A DNA stretch of 64,000 nt, from NCBI GenBank assembly GCA_947502635.1, contig CANNAN010000010.1:124001-188000 (forward strand). Direction: 5' to 3'. Every line of letters starts with the position of its first letter. The stretch's first letter is position 1. This document shows, in pieces, positions 53,020 through 62,559 of the stretch. Position numbers and translations under genes: made by a program. Under the pieces are notes generated by a model that saw only the letters and a list, made by a program, of their open reading frames with translations, did not search any database and was not told the origin of the DNA. The stretch comes from an uncultured Flavobacteriaceae bacterium. GTDB taxonomy: Bacteria > Bacteroidota > Bacteroidia > Flavobacteriales > Flavobacteriaceae.

Positions 53020-53781
53020 ATGAACAGATTTTATACCCTTATCGTATTTGTTATTTCTATTAGTCTTACTAGTTGTCAATTTTCTGAAAATATTTATATA
53101 AATGATGATGGTTCTGGTAAAATGGAATTTTCTTTTGATGGAAGCCAACTTATGCAAATGGGTGGAGATAAAATAAGTGAAACTCAAGAAGAAGCTATAG
53201 ATTCTACTTTTAGTTTCAAAGAATTATTCGATGCTAAGCGCGATAGTATTTCTCAATTATCGGAAGAAGATCAATTAAAATTAAAGAATTTAGAGCCATT
53301 TAGTATGCATATGGTTATGAACCCAAAAACTTCAGAAATGAAGTTTGATATGTTTACAGATTTTAAAGAAGTAAACGAACTTCAGGATATGTTTAAAGCT
53401 ATGAATAGTTTTGGAGACTTGGAGAAAGGGAAAAAAAGTGCACAAACACCAAATAGTCCAGCTAACCCGTTTTCTGCTCTAGGACAACAAGGGGCTACAG
53501 AGTTGGATTATAATTATGATGGAAAAACATTTAAACGTGTTGCCAAAATAATCGATAAAGAAGCTTATAAAAAAGTAACAGATAGTTTGGGAGAGATGGC
53601 AGTTATGTTTGGTTCGTCTTTGTATAAGTTAAATTATCATTTTCCTAAACCAATCAAATCTGTATCAAACGAAAAAGCTATGTTTAGTAGTGATAGAAAA
53701 AGTTTTACTGTAGAGTTTGGTTTTATGGAATACATATCGAACCCTGAAGCTTTAAATTTAGAGGTCGTATTAGAGGATTAG
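53020..53781 (+). CDS. hypothetical lipoprotein
   Basis: 253 residues from ATG 53020; an ATG at 52996 would add eight polar residues before the signal. The lipobox is in VISISLTSCQ. The mature part starts FSENIYINDDGSGKMEFSFD and is beta-rich in its first part, then charged and helical (IDSTFSFKELFDAKRDSISQ). Family unknown; a few relatives occur in Flavobacteriaceae next to lipB, as here. It ends 4 bp before the lipB TTG start, so the two are likely translated together. Confidence 0.75.
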   Translation: MNRFYTLIVFVISISLTSCQFSENIYINDDGSGKMEFSFDGSQLMQMGGDKISETQEEAIDSTFSFKELFDAKRDSISQLSEEDQLKLKNLEPFSMHMVMNPKTSEMKFDMFTDFKEVNELQDMFKAMNSFGDLEKGKKSAQTPNSPANPFSALGQQGATELDYNYDGKTFKRVAKIIDKEAYKKVTDSLGEMAVMFGSSLYKLNYHFPKPIKSVSNEKAMFSSDRKSFTVEFGFMEYISNPEALNLEVVLED

Positions 53782-53785
53782 AGTT

Positions 53786-54484
53786 TTGAATAAGCAAATT
53801 GCACTACAAGATTTAGGTTTTAAAGATTATAAGCAAACTTGGGATTATCAGGAAGCGTTGTTTAAAGCTATTGTAGATACCAAAATTAAAAACAGGCGAG
53901 AAGACGCAGGTTTACAAACTAAGAACCACTTTTTGTTTGTAGAACATCCACATGTATATACTTTGGGTAAAAGCGGTGATTTGTCTAATCTACTTTTAAA
54001 CAAAGAGCAGCTCACCGAAAAAGGAGCAACTTTTTATAAAATTAACCGTGGCGGAGATATCACTTACCACGGTCCAGGACAAGTTGTAGGGTATCCTATT
54101 TTAGATTTGGAAAACTTTTTTACAGACATACATAAATACCTTCGTTTTTTAGAGGAAATGATTATTCTAACCCTTGCAGAATATGGTTTAAAAGCAGAGC
54201 GCAGTAAAGGAGAGACTGGTGTTTGGCTAGATGTAGACACGCCATTTGCTCGTAAAATTTGTGCTATGGGTGTTCGGGCAAGCCGTTGGGTAACCATGCA
54301 TGGTTTTGCACTCAATGTGAATGCCGATTTAGGGTATTTTGATAATATTGTTCCCTGTGGTATTCGTGGTAAAGCGGTGACGTCTTTAAATGTAGAGCTA
54401 GGTAAAAAAGAAGTGTCAATGGAGGCGGTTAAAGAAAAACTTCTAAAACATTTTAGCAATCTTTTTGAAGCGGAGTTTTTATAA
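53786..54484 (+). CDS. lipB: octanoyl-[acyl-carrier protein]:protein N-octanoyltransferase
   Basis: 232 residues with a TTG start at 53786, the only start that gives the conserved N-terminus (KQIALQDLGFKDYKQTWDYQ). LipB motifs: FVEHPHVYTLGKSGDLSNLL near 51, INRGGDITYHGPGQVVGYPI near 86, the lysine in RKICAMGVRASRW and the acyl-enzyme cysteine in NIVPCGIRGKAVTSL near 192. It moves octanoyl groups from ACP to lipoyl domains. It is coupled to the upstream lipoprotein gene. Confidence 0.95.
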   Translation: MNKQIALQDLGFKDYKQTWDYQEALFKAIVDTKIKNRREDAGLQTKNHFLFVEHPHVYTLGKSGDLSNLLLNKEQLTEKGATFYKINRGGDITYHGPGQVVGYPILDLENFFTDIHKYLRFLEEMIILTLAEYGLKAERSKGETGVWLDVDTPFARKICAMGVRASRWVTMHGFALNVNADLGYFDNIVPCGIRGKAVTSLNVELGKKEVSMEAVKEKLLKHFSNLFEAEFL

Positions 54485-54527
54485 TTTCGCCTAACGTACG
54501 GAATAAAGCCGTATTTAGGTCTTTTAT

Positions 54528-54660
54528 CTATTGTATAGGTAGCAAGTCTCTTCTCGGGCTACCTTGATTAAAGAGATCGCACATTCTTCGTTTTTGACCT
54601 ATGGTAAACATATGCATAGATTGATCATTAAGATAACCTCGTATACTATAGATGTGTGAT
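54528..54660 (-). pseudogene. relic of an M43-type zinc metalloprotease C-terminus
   Basis: An open minus-strand stretch ending in TAG at 54528 reads YSIRGYLNDQSMHMFTIGQK and RRMCDLFNQGSPRRDLLPIQ. The pattern MxMFTxGQxxRM with a following Gly-x-R-x-x-LL is the C-terminal end of pregnancy-associated plasma protein A/cytophagalysin (M43) peptidases. The HExxH part and the rest are gone. Only about 40 codons remain in a 254-bp gap between lipB and the DinB-like gene. I infer a deleted gene. Confidence 0.55.
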
Positions 54661-54738
54661 AAATTTTTTTATTTTGAGTGTTTTATAATATTGTGCTTTG
54701 AAGTATTATATTGTGAGTAGCGGTGTCTTTTAACCTTT

Positions 54739-55209
54739 TTATGACTCCATTATCATTTTTTTTATCAAAGAAATTTGACCTAAATGATAGTAACAGTGTT
54801 CAATCATTCCTTCAATGTTTCTTTGATAGCTTCCATATTTTTTATCTACAAATGTGTCTTTTAATTTTTCTTCTGGCATGAGTTCGATATGATTTGCAAA
54901 CCTTTCTGCATTGCGCCACATATTATTTAATAGCTGATTCCAATCTTCTTCCGATTTAACCTGAGGAAAGTCAAAACTATGTTTATCTCGAATTTCAAGT
55001 AAACCACCTTCAAAAACGTTTAAAATTCCTTCTATATAATAATTAATATGACAGGTTAGGATGGCAATAGTATTTAGAGATCCAATTTTATTCGTTGCCT
55101 GTTTCCAGGTTATGTTTGATAATAAATCTTTGTAATTCGTATTTGCAACCCATTTACCATTTAAAAGAACTTCTTTAAAACGTATTGCAATTAGTTTCGA
55201 GTTTTCCAT
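54739..55209 (-). CDS. DinB-like four-helix protein
   Basis: 156 residues. A four-helix bundle of the DinB/YfiT group is suggested by SLNTIAILTCHINYYIEGIL near 45, NQLLNNMWRNAERFANHIEL near 92, and the C-terminal IEGMIEHCYYHLGQISLIKK. Metal-binding His residues would be in LTCHINYY and in EHCYYHLGQ. The family is often metal-dependent (thiol transferase-like); the role here is unknown. It is 71 bp downstream of the nucleoid-associated protein gene on the same strand. Confidence 0.85.
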   Translation of the reverse strand: MENSKLIAIRFKEVLLNGKWVANTNYKDLLSNITWKQATNKIGSLNTIAILTCHINYYIEGILNVFEGGLLEIRDKHSFDFPQVKSEEDWNQLLNNMWRNAERFANHIELMPEEKLKDTFVDKKYGSYQRNIEGMIEHCYYHLGQISLIKKMIMES

Positions 55210-55279
55210 TTAGTTGGATGAATTTAATTTTCATAGGAGTCGTTATACGAAGTTAGCCAGTTTTTAGTAAAAAGTCAAT

Positions 55280-56329
55280 TTAATCCTCCGCATTAAAAAA
55301 TACTTTATAATAATGCATTTTTTTCTCGTCATCATAACCACGTTCTAAATATTCTGCAGAAGCATCTGGCGCATCGATATCTAGTTTTATCTGTATGTTA
55401 GTATCTAATTTAATATCGGTTTTAATTTTTTTCTTTTCTTTAGTAACCACGCGTTCTGCAACATCAAATTGGTTTCTAATAACTAGGTTTTGCTCACCTT
55501 CATATTCCTTTTTATAATCTTCAAACTGCCTTATCTGTTTTTCGCCTTCAAAAATATCTTCTTTAAAGCGTTCTACATTTACAATCTCATTTTCTTTAAA
55601 GAAATCAATAGTTTTAGCTAAAAAAGTATTCTGTTCTTGTGCACCATAACTCGTTTTTAAAACCTCAGTAGAGAACTCTTTACAAAGCTCAATATATTGT
55701 TGGGTATGGTTATTGGCATCATCAGCATATTTAATATTTAAAAACTGGTTGATCCAGTACTGGGCATCATAACTATTATTATCGACACTTAGTATAATAT
55801 TACCTTCGGTGTCACTTTGGTTCAGAATTAAACAACCTTTATCTACTTTTTTAGAACTAATTCCTTTTTGTACCAATACATCATAACTTTTATTCTCTAA
55901 ATAGGTTTGAAAGAAATTAACTTTACTTTCTATTTTAAAAATACCAATGGCATTGGTAGTCATATCTTGATATTCAATACCTTCAAACATCACTATTAAA
56001 ACATCTCCTGTTTTTATATTAGCCGAAGTAGATTGCTCAAATAAATGAGTAACAATATGCTTTGAAATATCTATAAAAGCATCCTCATCATTAAATAGTT
56101 GCGTGCAATAGCTATTAATCTCGTTTAAGGAAATATTGGCATGGTGGTTAAATCGATAGCTTTGTACTACGCTACCAAAAGGGCGTAGTAAAAAAGGGAG
56201 CATTAAATCGTAACTGGCTTCATCAAAATCCACTGTGTTATCAGAAAAAGCATTTTTAGTATCGTTAAATTTATTTCCTACTTTATGAATAATGAAATTT
56301 GAAATTGAGGCATTTTTTCTTGAAATCAT
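55280..56329 (-). CDS. nucleoid-associated protein, NdpA/YejK family
   Basis: 349 residues. It begins MISRKNASISNFIIHKVGNK and follows the NA37 (YejK/NdpA) pattern through FEGIEYQDMTTNAIGIFKIE, GCLILNQSDTEGNIILSVDN, and the long charged coil before RYDEKKMHYYKVFF-like ending (GYDDEKKMHYYKVFF). NdpA proteins sit on the chromosome; their function is poorly known. There is no signal peptide. It stands first in a short minus-strand pair with the DinB-like gene. Confidence 0.85.
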   Translation of the reverse strand: MISRKNASISNFIIHKVGNKFNDTKNAFSDNTVDFDEASYDLMLPFLLRPFGSVVQSYRFNHHANISLNEINSYCTQLFNDEDAFIDISKHIVTHLFEQSTSANIKTGDVLIVMFEGIEYQDMTTNAIGIFKIESKVNFFQTYLENKSYDVLVQKGISSKKVDKGCLILNQSDTEGNIILSVDNNSYDAQYWINQFLNIKYADDANNHTQQYIELCKEFSTEVLKTSYGAQEQNTFLAKTIDFFKENEIVNVERFKEDIFEGEKQIRQFEDYKKEYEGEQNLVIRNQFDVAERVVTKEKKKIKTDIKLDTNIQIKLDIDAPDASAEYLERGYDDEKKMHYYKVFFNAED

Positions 56330-56439
56330 GTATTGTTTATTAAGTATGCAATACTATTAAAATAATTATAATTATACCATGTATCATTTAAAATTACTAT
56401 AAAATAAAATGATGTTTTTGTTTTGTACAAAAATAGGGT

Positions 56440-56480
56440 TAAGTGCAAAAAAGAACGCCAAAGCTAATGCTTTGACGTTC
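56440..56480 (-). terminator. terminator reading leftwards
   Basis: GAACGTCAAAGC pairs with GCTTTGGCGTTC (one mismatch) around ATTA, then T's follow on the minus strand. It lies about 250 bp past the stop of the propeller lipoprotein gene. A short frame (GDKNFINRHTLLDKFKNITI and nine further residues) ends in TGA inside its stem at 56478. The rest of the 407-bp gap 56330-56736 shows nothing. Confidence 0.7.
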
Positions 56481-56736
56481 AAGACTCAGGGACTTCAGAT
56501 TTGGTTATCGTTATATTTTTAAATTTATCTAATAGAGTATGTCTATTGATAAAGTTTTTATCACCAATACATTCTTATTTTAAGAAAAAGCATAAAATAT
56601 TATGAAATTTTTATTGTAAATAATTGATTAATAGCAGCCTTAAAGATAAAAATTAGTTTTTCATATACAAAGAAATTGGTAGATTTATATGTATATATCT
56701 ACTTATAAGTGAATGTGTTAGGAATTTAGCTACAGA

Positions 56737-59169
56737 TTAATTTATTTGATATAAAATGATAGAATTGTTTTCTCCTTTACTAACAAATTCAAGATTTCTA
56801 TCTTTATCAATATTGTCTAGTGTTATAGGCGAGTTTCCATATACTGGAAAATTGGGAAGTAGCCTTGTTTGACTATCGTAAAGGTAAATTTTATGAGCTT
56901 GCATATCTGTAATTGCTACATAAATTTTATCGTTAATATAGAATAAATGTGGCGTTGTATAATCACCATAATCAATTTCTGAAGTTTTGTTTTTAATAGA
57001 TAGTTTATTTTCATCTAACACCACAAGCGTTTTGCTTGAAGTTTCTAAATAATGTTTTTTCGATAAGTTTAGATTTTTAATAGAAGCATTTCCTCTATTA
57101 TCGATGGAAATTAAATTTCCATCAGATGTTGTGGTGGTAAAATTGTTATTATATAAGAAGATGGGTTGGTTAGAGTAGGAGCTAGATTTTTTTGGTGTGA
57201 TTCTGGTTTTCCCCGTTCTGTCTAAGATGTAAAGTTTATTTTGTGTTTTAAATGTGATATAATCTTTACTACCAATTCTAAAATGCTTTGGTTGACATAT
57301 TATAGTATTATTTGCAGATTTAAAAGTGAAACCGTTTACAGTTTGTGCTTTAACATCGTACATCAAAATATTTTTACCTTGTGTAATTAATAATCTGTAA
57401 TTTTTGTTTTTATCATAATCAAAAACAGCAAGAGGTTGGGTGATTTCGGAGTTGAATTGAGCTGGGAAAGGTCCAACATCATTACCATTTCTGTCAATAA
57501 CATAAACGTTGTTCGAAGTAGCAAAAGCTAGTTGTAATCTGCCATTTTTGTAAATGTCAATTTGTTCAATAGTACCTAATATAGCGCCTTGTATTTGCTT
57601 TTTCCAAAGAATTTTTCCCTTGTTAGAAATTAAATATAAGTTGTTGTTTATGTCTTGAACAACAATTTCTTTTTCTTTGGTAATGTGGTTTTTTACAAAA
57701 TGAGGATTGGTTAATAAATCGGTATCTAATTTAATATTTAGTTCTTCAGAAACAGAATTTAACAGTGTTTTGGATTTACTTTTGTTTATAATACCATTAA
57801 CATGCGCGAAATTAGTCTCATAAATAAATTGTAATGCAGATGTATTGTAACTATCCAGTTTATAGTTTGAGTTTCCTTTAAGGTTTTTGTTTAAAATAGT
57901 TTTTAAAGAAGTAGGGGTTACAACATGCATTAATGATGACGCATCGCTTAAATGGTTTTTTATATCTTGAAAATAGATTTTCTCATTTAATGTTGTTTTA
58001 TTTTGGTAATTGGCTATAATGTTTTGAAGCATATCAATATTAGCAGCAAATACAAAAAAATCATCTAGAATACAGTAAGTCTTAGCATTATTAAATGATA
58101 TTAGAGGGGCGAATGTTTTAGAAAATAATTGCGGACGGCTAAAACTAAAAATATTAATACCTCTATAAGCACCCAAACTATTTTGTTCGCTTAAAAGAGC
58201 ATCTTTGGTAGCAATAATATCCGTAGAGTTTAGTGCAATCGCATGGTTTTTATCTTGATAGATAATCCCGACTTCAATAATGTCATTAAAAAGTATCGTA
58301 GAACTTGCTATAGAATCTTTATTATTAAACTTAGCTAAATTGGTTTCGAATGTTTTATAATCATTAAAAGTAAAACTCATGTAGCCATCACTATTAGAAG
58401 GTGTGATATTATGAGTTTGATTTTCTTGAGGAATGGTATTTTTAAAAATGTTAATTAAGCTTTTCGATGAATCTATGGCTTTTGTGATACCATTAAAAAG
58501 AATTTTATCTTGATTAATACTAATATCTGTACCTATATAATTAGTGAATGTTTTGGAAGAAATAGAATCTTCGATAAAAAATGATTCCAAAAATATATTA
58601 TCAGGCGTTAGAATAGCCGAGAATGCTTTGTCATTGCTGGTTATTTTATATGTTCTTTCTAATTCTGGATCTTTTGCGTTATTATTAAAAATAGCATCAA
58701 CGACACTTTTTGAAGAAGAAGCAAAAAAGATGCTATCTATAGTGGTGCTATAAAATGTGTCCTTATTTAATGTAGATTTTATGATTTTTTTATTTTTATA
58801 TGAAAGGGTTTCTTCTACGTAGTTTGGTAAAGAATCAGTTATAAACAATTGCTGATGGTATTTTGTTATGATGGAATATTGTAAACTATCTTTCGAATCT
58901 TTCGAAAAGCAAATTAAGATCTCATTGATAGGTTTTAAATAAGATAAGTTACCTAATGTGCTTTCTAAGTTTTTATAGGAATCAGTTTTAGATATTTTTT
59001 GTAAAAAGTCACTATTATTAATACTACTTTTTAAGCTCTCAAGATTTGAGGTTTTTAAAATTACAGATGTGTTTTTTGGTACAAAATCGATAAGTTCTGA
59101 GCGACTTGTCTTGGTGTTTGAGCAGTTAAAAACTAATATAAGAAGAAGGGAAAAACAAAAGGCTCTCAT
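56737..59169 (-). CDS. large lipoprotein with PQQ-like beta-propeller C-terminus
   Basis: 810 residues. The lipobox lies in FSLLLILVFNCSN. Residues about 20-470 form a mixed fold resembling DUF3352-type proteins (LIDFVPKNTSVILKTSNLES near 27, SSKSVVDAIFNN near 150). From about 490 a beta-propeller follows, with repeats such as NLYLISNKGKILWKKQIQGA, NNVYVIDRNGNDVGPFPAQF, and YITFKTQNKLYILDRTGKTR. It is anchored in the envelope. The function is unknown. It lies 127 bp from rnhB on the same strand, and their pairing is common in this family. Confidence 0.8.
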   Translation of the reverse strand: MRAFCFSLLLILVFNCSNTKTSRSELIDFVPKNTSVILKTSNLESLKSSINNSDFLQKISKTDSYKNLESTLGNLSYLKPINEILICFSKDSKDSLQYSIITKYHQQLFITDSLPNYVEETLSYKNKKIIKSTLNKDTFYSTTIDSIFFASSSKSVVDAIFNNNAKDPELERTYKITSNDKAFSAILTPDNIFLESFFIEDSISSKTFTNYIGTDISINQDKILFNGITKAIDSSKSLINIFKNTIPQENQTHNITPSNSDGYMSFTFNDYKTFETNLAKFNNKDSIASSTILFNDIIEVGIIYQDKNHAIALNSTDIIATKDALLSEQNSLGAYRGINIFSFSRPQLFSKTFAPLISFNNAKTYCILDDFFVFAANIDMLQNIIANYQNKTTLNEKIYFQDIKNHLSDASSLMHVVTPTSLKTILNKNLKGNSNYKLDSYNTSALQFIYETNFAHVNGIINKSKSKTLLNSVSEELNIKLDTDLLTNPHFVKNHITKEKEIVVQDINNNLYLISNKGKILWKKQIQGAILGTIEQIDIYKNGRLQLAFATSNNVYVIDRNGNDVGPFPAQFNSEITQPLAVFDYDKNKNYRLLITQGKNILMYDVKAQTVNGFTFKSANNTIICQPKHFRIGSKDYITFKTQNKLYILDRTGKTRITPKKSSSYSNQPIFLYNNNFTTTTSDGNLISIDNRGNASIKNLNLSKKHYLETSSKTLVVLDENKLSIKNKTSEIDYGDYTTPHLFYINDKIYVAITDMQAHKIYLYDSQTRLLPNFPVYGNSPITLDNIDKDRNLEFVSKGENNSIILYQIN

Positions 59170-59296
59170 AAAATAAATTAATTTTTACAAACCTACATAT
59201 TTTTCATAGAAATAATCTTGACTTTTTGTAGCAAATCATAAAAAGTCAAAAAGTGTTCATTATATAGCGCATATAAAAACAAAGAGAGTATGCTTG

Positions 59297-59896
59297 CTAA
59301 ATATCTAATTTTAATTGTTCGGGAAGAAGTCTAAACGATTTTCTGTGATACTCTGTGATGCCATATTTTTTTATAGCAGCTCTATGTTCTTTAGTAGGAT
59401 ATCCCTTGTTTTGTTTCCAATTATACATGGGATATTCTTCATGAATAGTATTCATATAAATGTCGCGATGTGTTTTTGCTAAAATGGAAGCGGCGGCAAT
59501 ACTTAAATACTTTCCATCACCTTTAACGATAGTTTCAAAAGGGATGTCGTTATATGGCTTAAATTTATTGCCATCAACTATTATAAATTGTGGCTTTTCA
59601 ACTAATAAGTCTATAGATTTATGCATTGCCAAAATGGAGGCATTCAAAATATTAATGCGATCAATCTCTTCTTGAAATATATGGGCTACACCAAAAGTTA
59701 AAGCTTCTGCCTCAATAATTGGTTTTAAAAGATCTCTTTTCTTTTCACTAAGTTGCTTCGAATCGTTTAGTATTGAATTTTTAAATTTCTTAGGTAAGAT
59801 AACTGCAGCAGCTGTAACTGGACCCGCTAAACAGCCACGTCCAGCCTCATCTGTACCGCATTCTAAAGAATAGTTGGAATGATTTATTAATAGCAT
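59297..59896 (-). CDS. rnhB: ribonuclease HII
   Basis: 199 residues, the usual length. The DEDD active site begins with [20 protein letters not shown] (Asp16 and Glu17), followed by [40 protein letters not shown] (Asp), and [20 protein letters not shown] (Asp of the last site). The C-terminal [19 protein letters not shown] is standard. It removes ribonucleotides from DNA-RNA hybrids. Confidence 0.97.
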   Translation of the reverse strand: MLLINHSNYSLECGTDEAGRGCLAGPVTAAAVILPKKFKNSILNDSKQLSEKKRDLLKPIIEAEALTFGVAHIFQEEIDRINILNASILAMHKSIDLLVEKPQFIIVDGNKFKPYNDIPFETIVKGDGKYLSIAAASILAKTHRDIYMNTIHEEYPMYNWKQNKGYPTKEHRAAIKKYGITEYHRKSFRLLPEQLKLDI

Positions 59897-59909
59897 TTCA
59901 ATAAGAATA

Positions 59910-59939
59910 TTGTCAAATTTATAATTTTGCCGACTAATT
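59910..59939 (+). promoter_or_regulatory. promoter of Bacteroidota type with no gene downstream
   Basis: TTG (59910-59912), 19 bp, then TAATTTTG (59932-59939) matches TAnnTTTG. It points rightwards into a 490-bp gene-free stretch that contains a terminator at 60216. A transcript of about 270-300 nt would result. Confidence 0.4.
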
Positions 59940-59946
59940 ATTATGC

Positions 59947-60250
59947 ATGCTTAGTAAATTTATTCATTTTAATGTAAATCTGATAGCTAGTATTATTAAA
60001 ATATTCAATTTATGGCTTTAATTCTAAAAATAATTCAATTTATCCTTAGCTATTTTTAGAATTTGACAATTTCAAAAAGCGAATTAATGGCAATTAGATG
60101 CTTTTTTTGTGAGTTTTTTTGTTTTTTCAATATAATATTAAGATGTTTGCAACCGACTAACTCAAAATAAATATTTTAAGTTCATCTTTAAACAGATAAC
60201 TAACTATATTTAAAGGAAAGCCAGCAGTTATTGCTGGCTTTCTTTATTTT
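59947..60250 (+). ncRNA. candidate noncoding transcript
   Basis: The stretch between the promoter-like site at 59910-59939 and the terminator at 60216-60250 has no frame of useful length. It is AU-rich, with an inner stretch of repeated T-runs near 60100-60135. I recognise no known RNA family. Support is only the promoter-terminator pair. Confidence 0.25.
60216..60247 (+). terminator. orphan Rho-independent terminator
   Basis: GAAAGCCAGCA (60216-60226) pairs perfectly with TGCTGGCTTTC (60232-60242) across GTTAT, then TTTATTTT. No plus-strand gene lies upstream within 5 kb, so it probably ends a noncoding transcript. The minus-strand side also has A-rich sequence, so a bidirectional role is possible. 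Confidence 0.75.
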
Positions 60251-60428
60251 AAATATTTTTTACTAAATTGTTTAAAGTTGGGTATTAAAATCTTCAGCTA
60301 AAATAGCTTAGTTATATTAATTAGATTTGTAAATATTTTTTACCCATTTTAGTGAATGAAAAGGAGAAGGTTTTGTTAACAAATATGTGGGCTAGACTAA
60401 TCTAAGATGTGTCCATTTATTATAATTA

Positions 60429-61043
60429 ATGAGTATTATAAAAAAAACAATACAAGAAGAATCTGAAAGAGTTTGGATTAAATTTGTAAATGGAGATAAA
60501 GGCGCCTTTACAACTATTTATAATTCAAATGCAGATTCGCTGTTTTCATATGGTATGAAATTAAATTCAAACAAGAATTTCGTAAAAGATTGTATTCAGG
60601 ATGTTTTTTTAGATATATACGAACATAGAAAACAAATTGCAACACCTAGAAATATTAAGTTCTATTTATTCAAAGCACTTAAACGTAATATGTTTAGAGA
60701 GTTGAAGAAAGAGCGAAAGAAAAGTAGTTTGCCAGAACAAGAAAATCTTCCATTTTTTACAGAATACAATATAGAAACTAAAACGATCAATAAAGAAGTT
60801 GAAAAATATCAAAAAAACCTTGTTGCGAGAATAATTAAAGAATTAACACCCAAGCAGCAGGAAATTCTATATTTAAGATTCACGAAAGGCTTTAATTATA
60901 ACGAGATTTCAGAAATCATAGATATTAATCATAATTCTGTACGCAAACAGGTTTATAGAGCTATAAAAAAAATGCGAAAAGATCTAATTCTAAATAATAT
61001 TACAAATTCAGGTGTGTATTCTCTATTAGTGATGTTTAATTGA
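60429..61043 (+). CDS. ECF-type RNA polymerase sigma factor
   Basis: 204 residues. The region 2 segment FTTIYNSNADSLFSYGMKLN and DCIQDVFLDIYEHRKQIATP is followed by region 4 around LTPKQQEILYLRFTKGFNYN and EISEIIDINHNSVRKQVYRA. This is the FecI-like group that works with the adjacent FecR protein and a SusC-type receptor. The signal arrives through the STN domain of the receptor at 62644, then FecR, then this factor. GTGTCCA lies at 60409, 14 bp before the ATG, and again upstream of fecR. Confidence 0.92.
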   Translation: MSIIKKTIQEESERVWIKFVNGDKGAFTTIYNSNADSLFSYGMKLNSNKNFVKDCIQDVFLDIYEHRKQIATPRNIKFYLFKALKRNMFRELKKERKKSSLPEQENLPFFTEYNIETKTINKEVEKYQKNLVARIIKELTPKQQEILYLRFTKGFNYNEISEIIDINHNSVRKQVYRAIKKMRKDLILNNITNSGVYSLLVMFN

Positions 61044-61344
61044 TTTAAGAAGCACTCTAGATTTAAAATGGCATTCGTAATCTTTCTCAATAACCTGTAT
61101 TAAAACGAAGTCGAAAAGTTCATGGATAATTTCGATAGGTATTTAATACATTCATTATTATAAATTACCAACATAAAAAACCTTCAGATTTAATAGATAG
61201 CTAGTATTTATCCAAGTTTTCCGTTAATTGAAAACCCTTATGGCTACTACTCTGTTAAGTGATTGTTAAATTTTATTTAAAAAATCTCTAAAAAAGTGTC
61301 CACAAAAACGAGATTCGATACCCTATAAAAAATAAAAGTAAGAT
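61044..61344. promoter_or_regulatory. 301-bp gap between sigma factor and fecR genes
   Basis: It contains the heptamer GTGTCCA at 61296-61302, also present before the sigma gene at 60409-60415. This may be a shared promoter part. No terminator was seen, so some read-through is possible. No coding frame was recognised. Confidence 0.3.
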
Positions 61345-62553
61345 ATGCAGCTTTATTCTAAATATATTGAAAATGATTCTTTTCTAAGTTGGATTTATAA
61401 CCCTACAACAGAAACGACTAAATTCTGGGAGGATTATGTACTTAAAAACCCTGAAGAAAAAGAGTTAATTGAAACCTTAAAAGAAATTTTAAGAGGATTA
61501 AAGCCTGAAGATCTTAAGCTTTCAGAAAAAGAAAAGGAAGAAATATTTAATAAACTGTTAAATAAAATTGATAGTAAAAAGAAGTCAAACAAATTATTCT
61601 ATTTGATTAAAAGCACATACAAGTATGCAGCAATATTAATTTTGGTATTAATAGTTGCTAATGTATTTGTTAATAATAACTCTAAAAAGACTGATGCTAT
61701 TTTTTTTAATGATATAAGTGAAACACCAATTGACTCTTTTGGGAAGACAAATACACAATTAATTTTTGGATCGGGAGAACCCTTATTAATAGATGAAAAA
61801 AAGTCTCTGATTGAATATACTAAACAGGGTTTTGTTGTTTTAAATGAAAAAGATACAATAAGTACAGACATAAAAAAAGAGGGAAAAATATTACTTTTTA
61901 ATAAATTAATTGTACCTTTTGGGAAGCGAAGTAAAATAATATTATCAGACGGTTCCGTGGTACATCTTAATGCTGGCACAAAGTTTATATTTCCTAAAAG
62001 ATTCACCTCTAATGAGAGAACGGTTTTTCTTTCTGGAGAAGCATTTTTTGAAGTTACATCAAATAAAGAAAAGCCATTTATTGTAAAAACTATTGATGAT
62101 AAAGTTTCAGTAGAAGTACTAGGTACAAAATTTAATGTATCTGCTTACCCAATAGACTCAGATATTTTAACGGTTTTAACAGAAGGAAAAGTCGTCGTCA
62201 CAGAGAATAATATATTCAAAACACAAAGGGCTATTTTGAAACCAGGACAATTGGCTTCTTGGAATAAAAATACAGAAAAAGTTAATATTAAAGAAGTTAA
62301 CACAGATAACTATACATTATGGACTTCAGGGCTTTTACACTTTGAAAGTGAGTCAATAATCAACATTGTTAGAAAAATAGAACGTTTCTATAATGTGGAA
62401 ATCATATTTGAGAACATATCTGATGTAAAAAAAATAAATGTAAGTGGAAAACTAGATTTAAATGATAAAATAGAGCAAACACTTGAAAATTTAACAACTA
62501 CAACAGAATTTAAATTCGAAATAATAAACGATAAAAAATATGTATTGAAGTAA
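61345..62553 (+). CDS. FecR-family anti-sigma factor
   Basis: 402 residues. An N-terminal cytoplasmic part (about 1-85) binds the sigma factor. A membrane helix (about 92-110, YAAILILVLIVANVFVNN) leads to the periplasmic FecR domain (about 190-290: KLIVPFGKRSKIILSDGSVV, LNAGTKFIFPKRF, FLSGEAFFEVTSNKEKPFIV, VEVLGTKFNVSAYPIDSDIL). The C-terminal DUF4974-type part (LLHFESESIINIVRKIERFY) follows. It holds the ECF factor until the SusC receptor signals. Confidence 0.93.
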   Translation: MQLYSKYIENDSFLSWIYNPTTETTKFWEDYVLKNPEEKELIETLKEILRGLKPEDLKLSEKEKEEIFNKLLNKIDSKKKSNKLFYLIKSTYKYAAILILVLIVANVFVNNNSKKTDAIFFNDISETPIDSFGKTNTQLIFGSGEPLLIDEKKSLIEYTKQGFVVLNEKDTISTDIKKEGKILLFNKLIVPFGKRSKIILSDGSVVHLNAGTKFIFPKRFTSNERTVFLSGEAFFEVTSNKEKPFIVKTIDDKVSVEVLGTKFNVSAYPIDSDILTVLTEGKVVVTENNIFKTQRAILKPGQLASWNKNTEKVNIKEVNTDNYTLWTSGLLHFESESIINIVRKIERFYNVEIIFENISDVKKINVSGKLDLNDKIEQTLENLTTTTEFKFEIINDKKYVLK

Positions 62554-62559
62554 AAAAAA

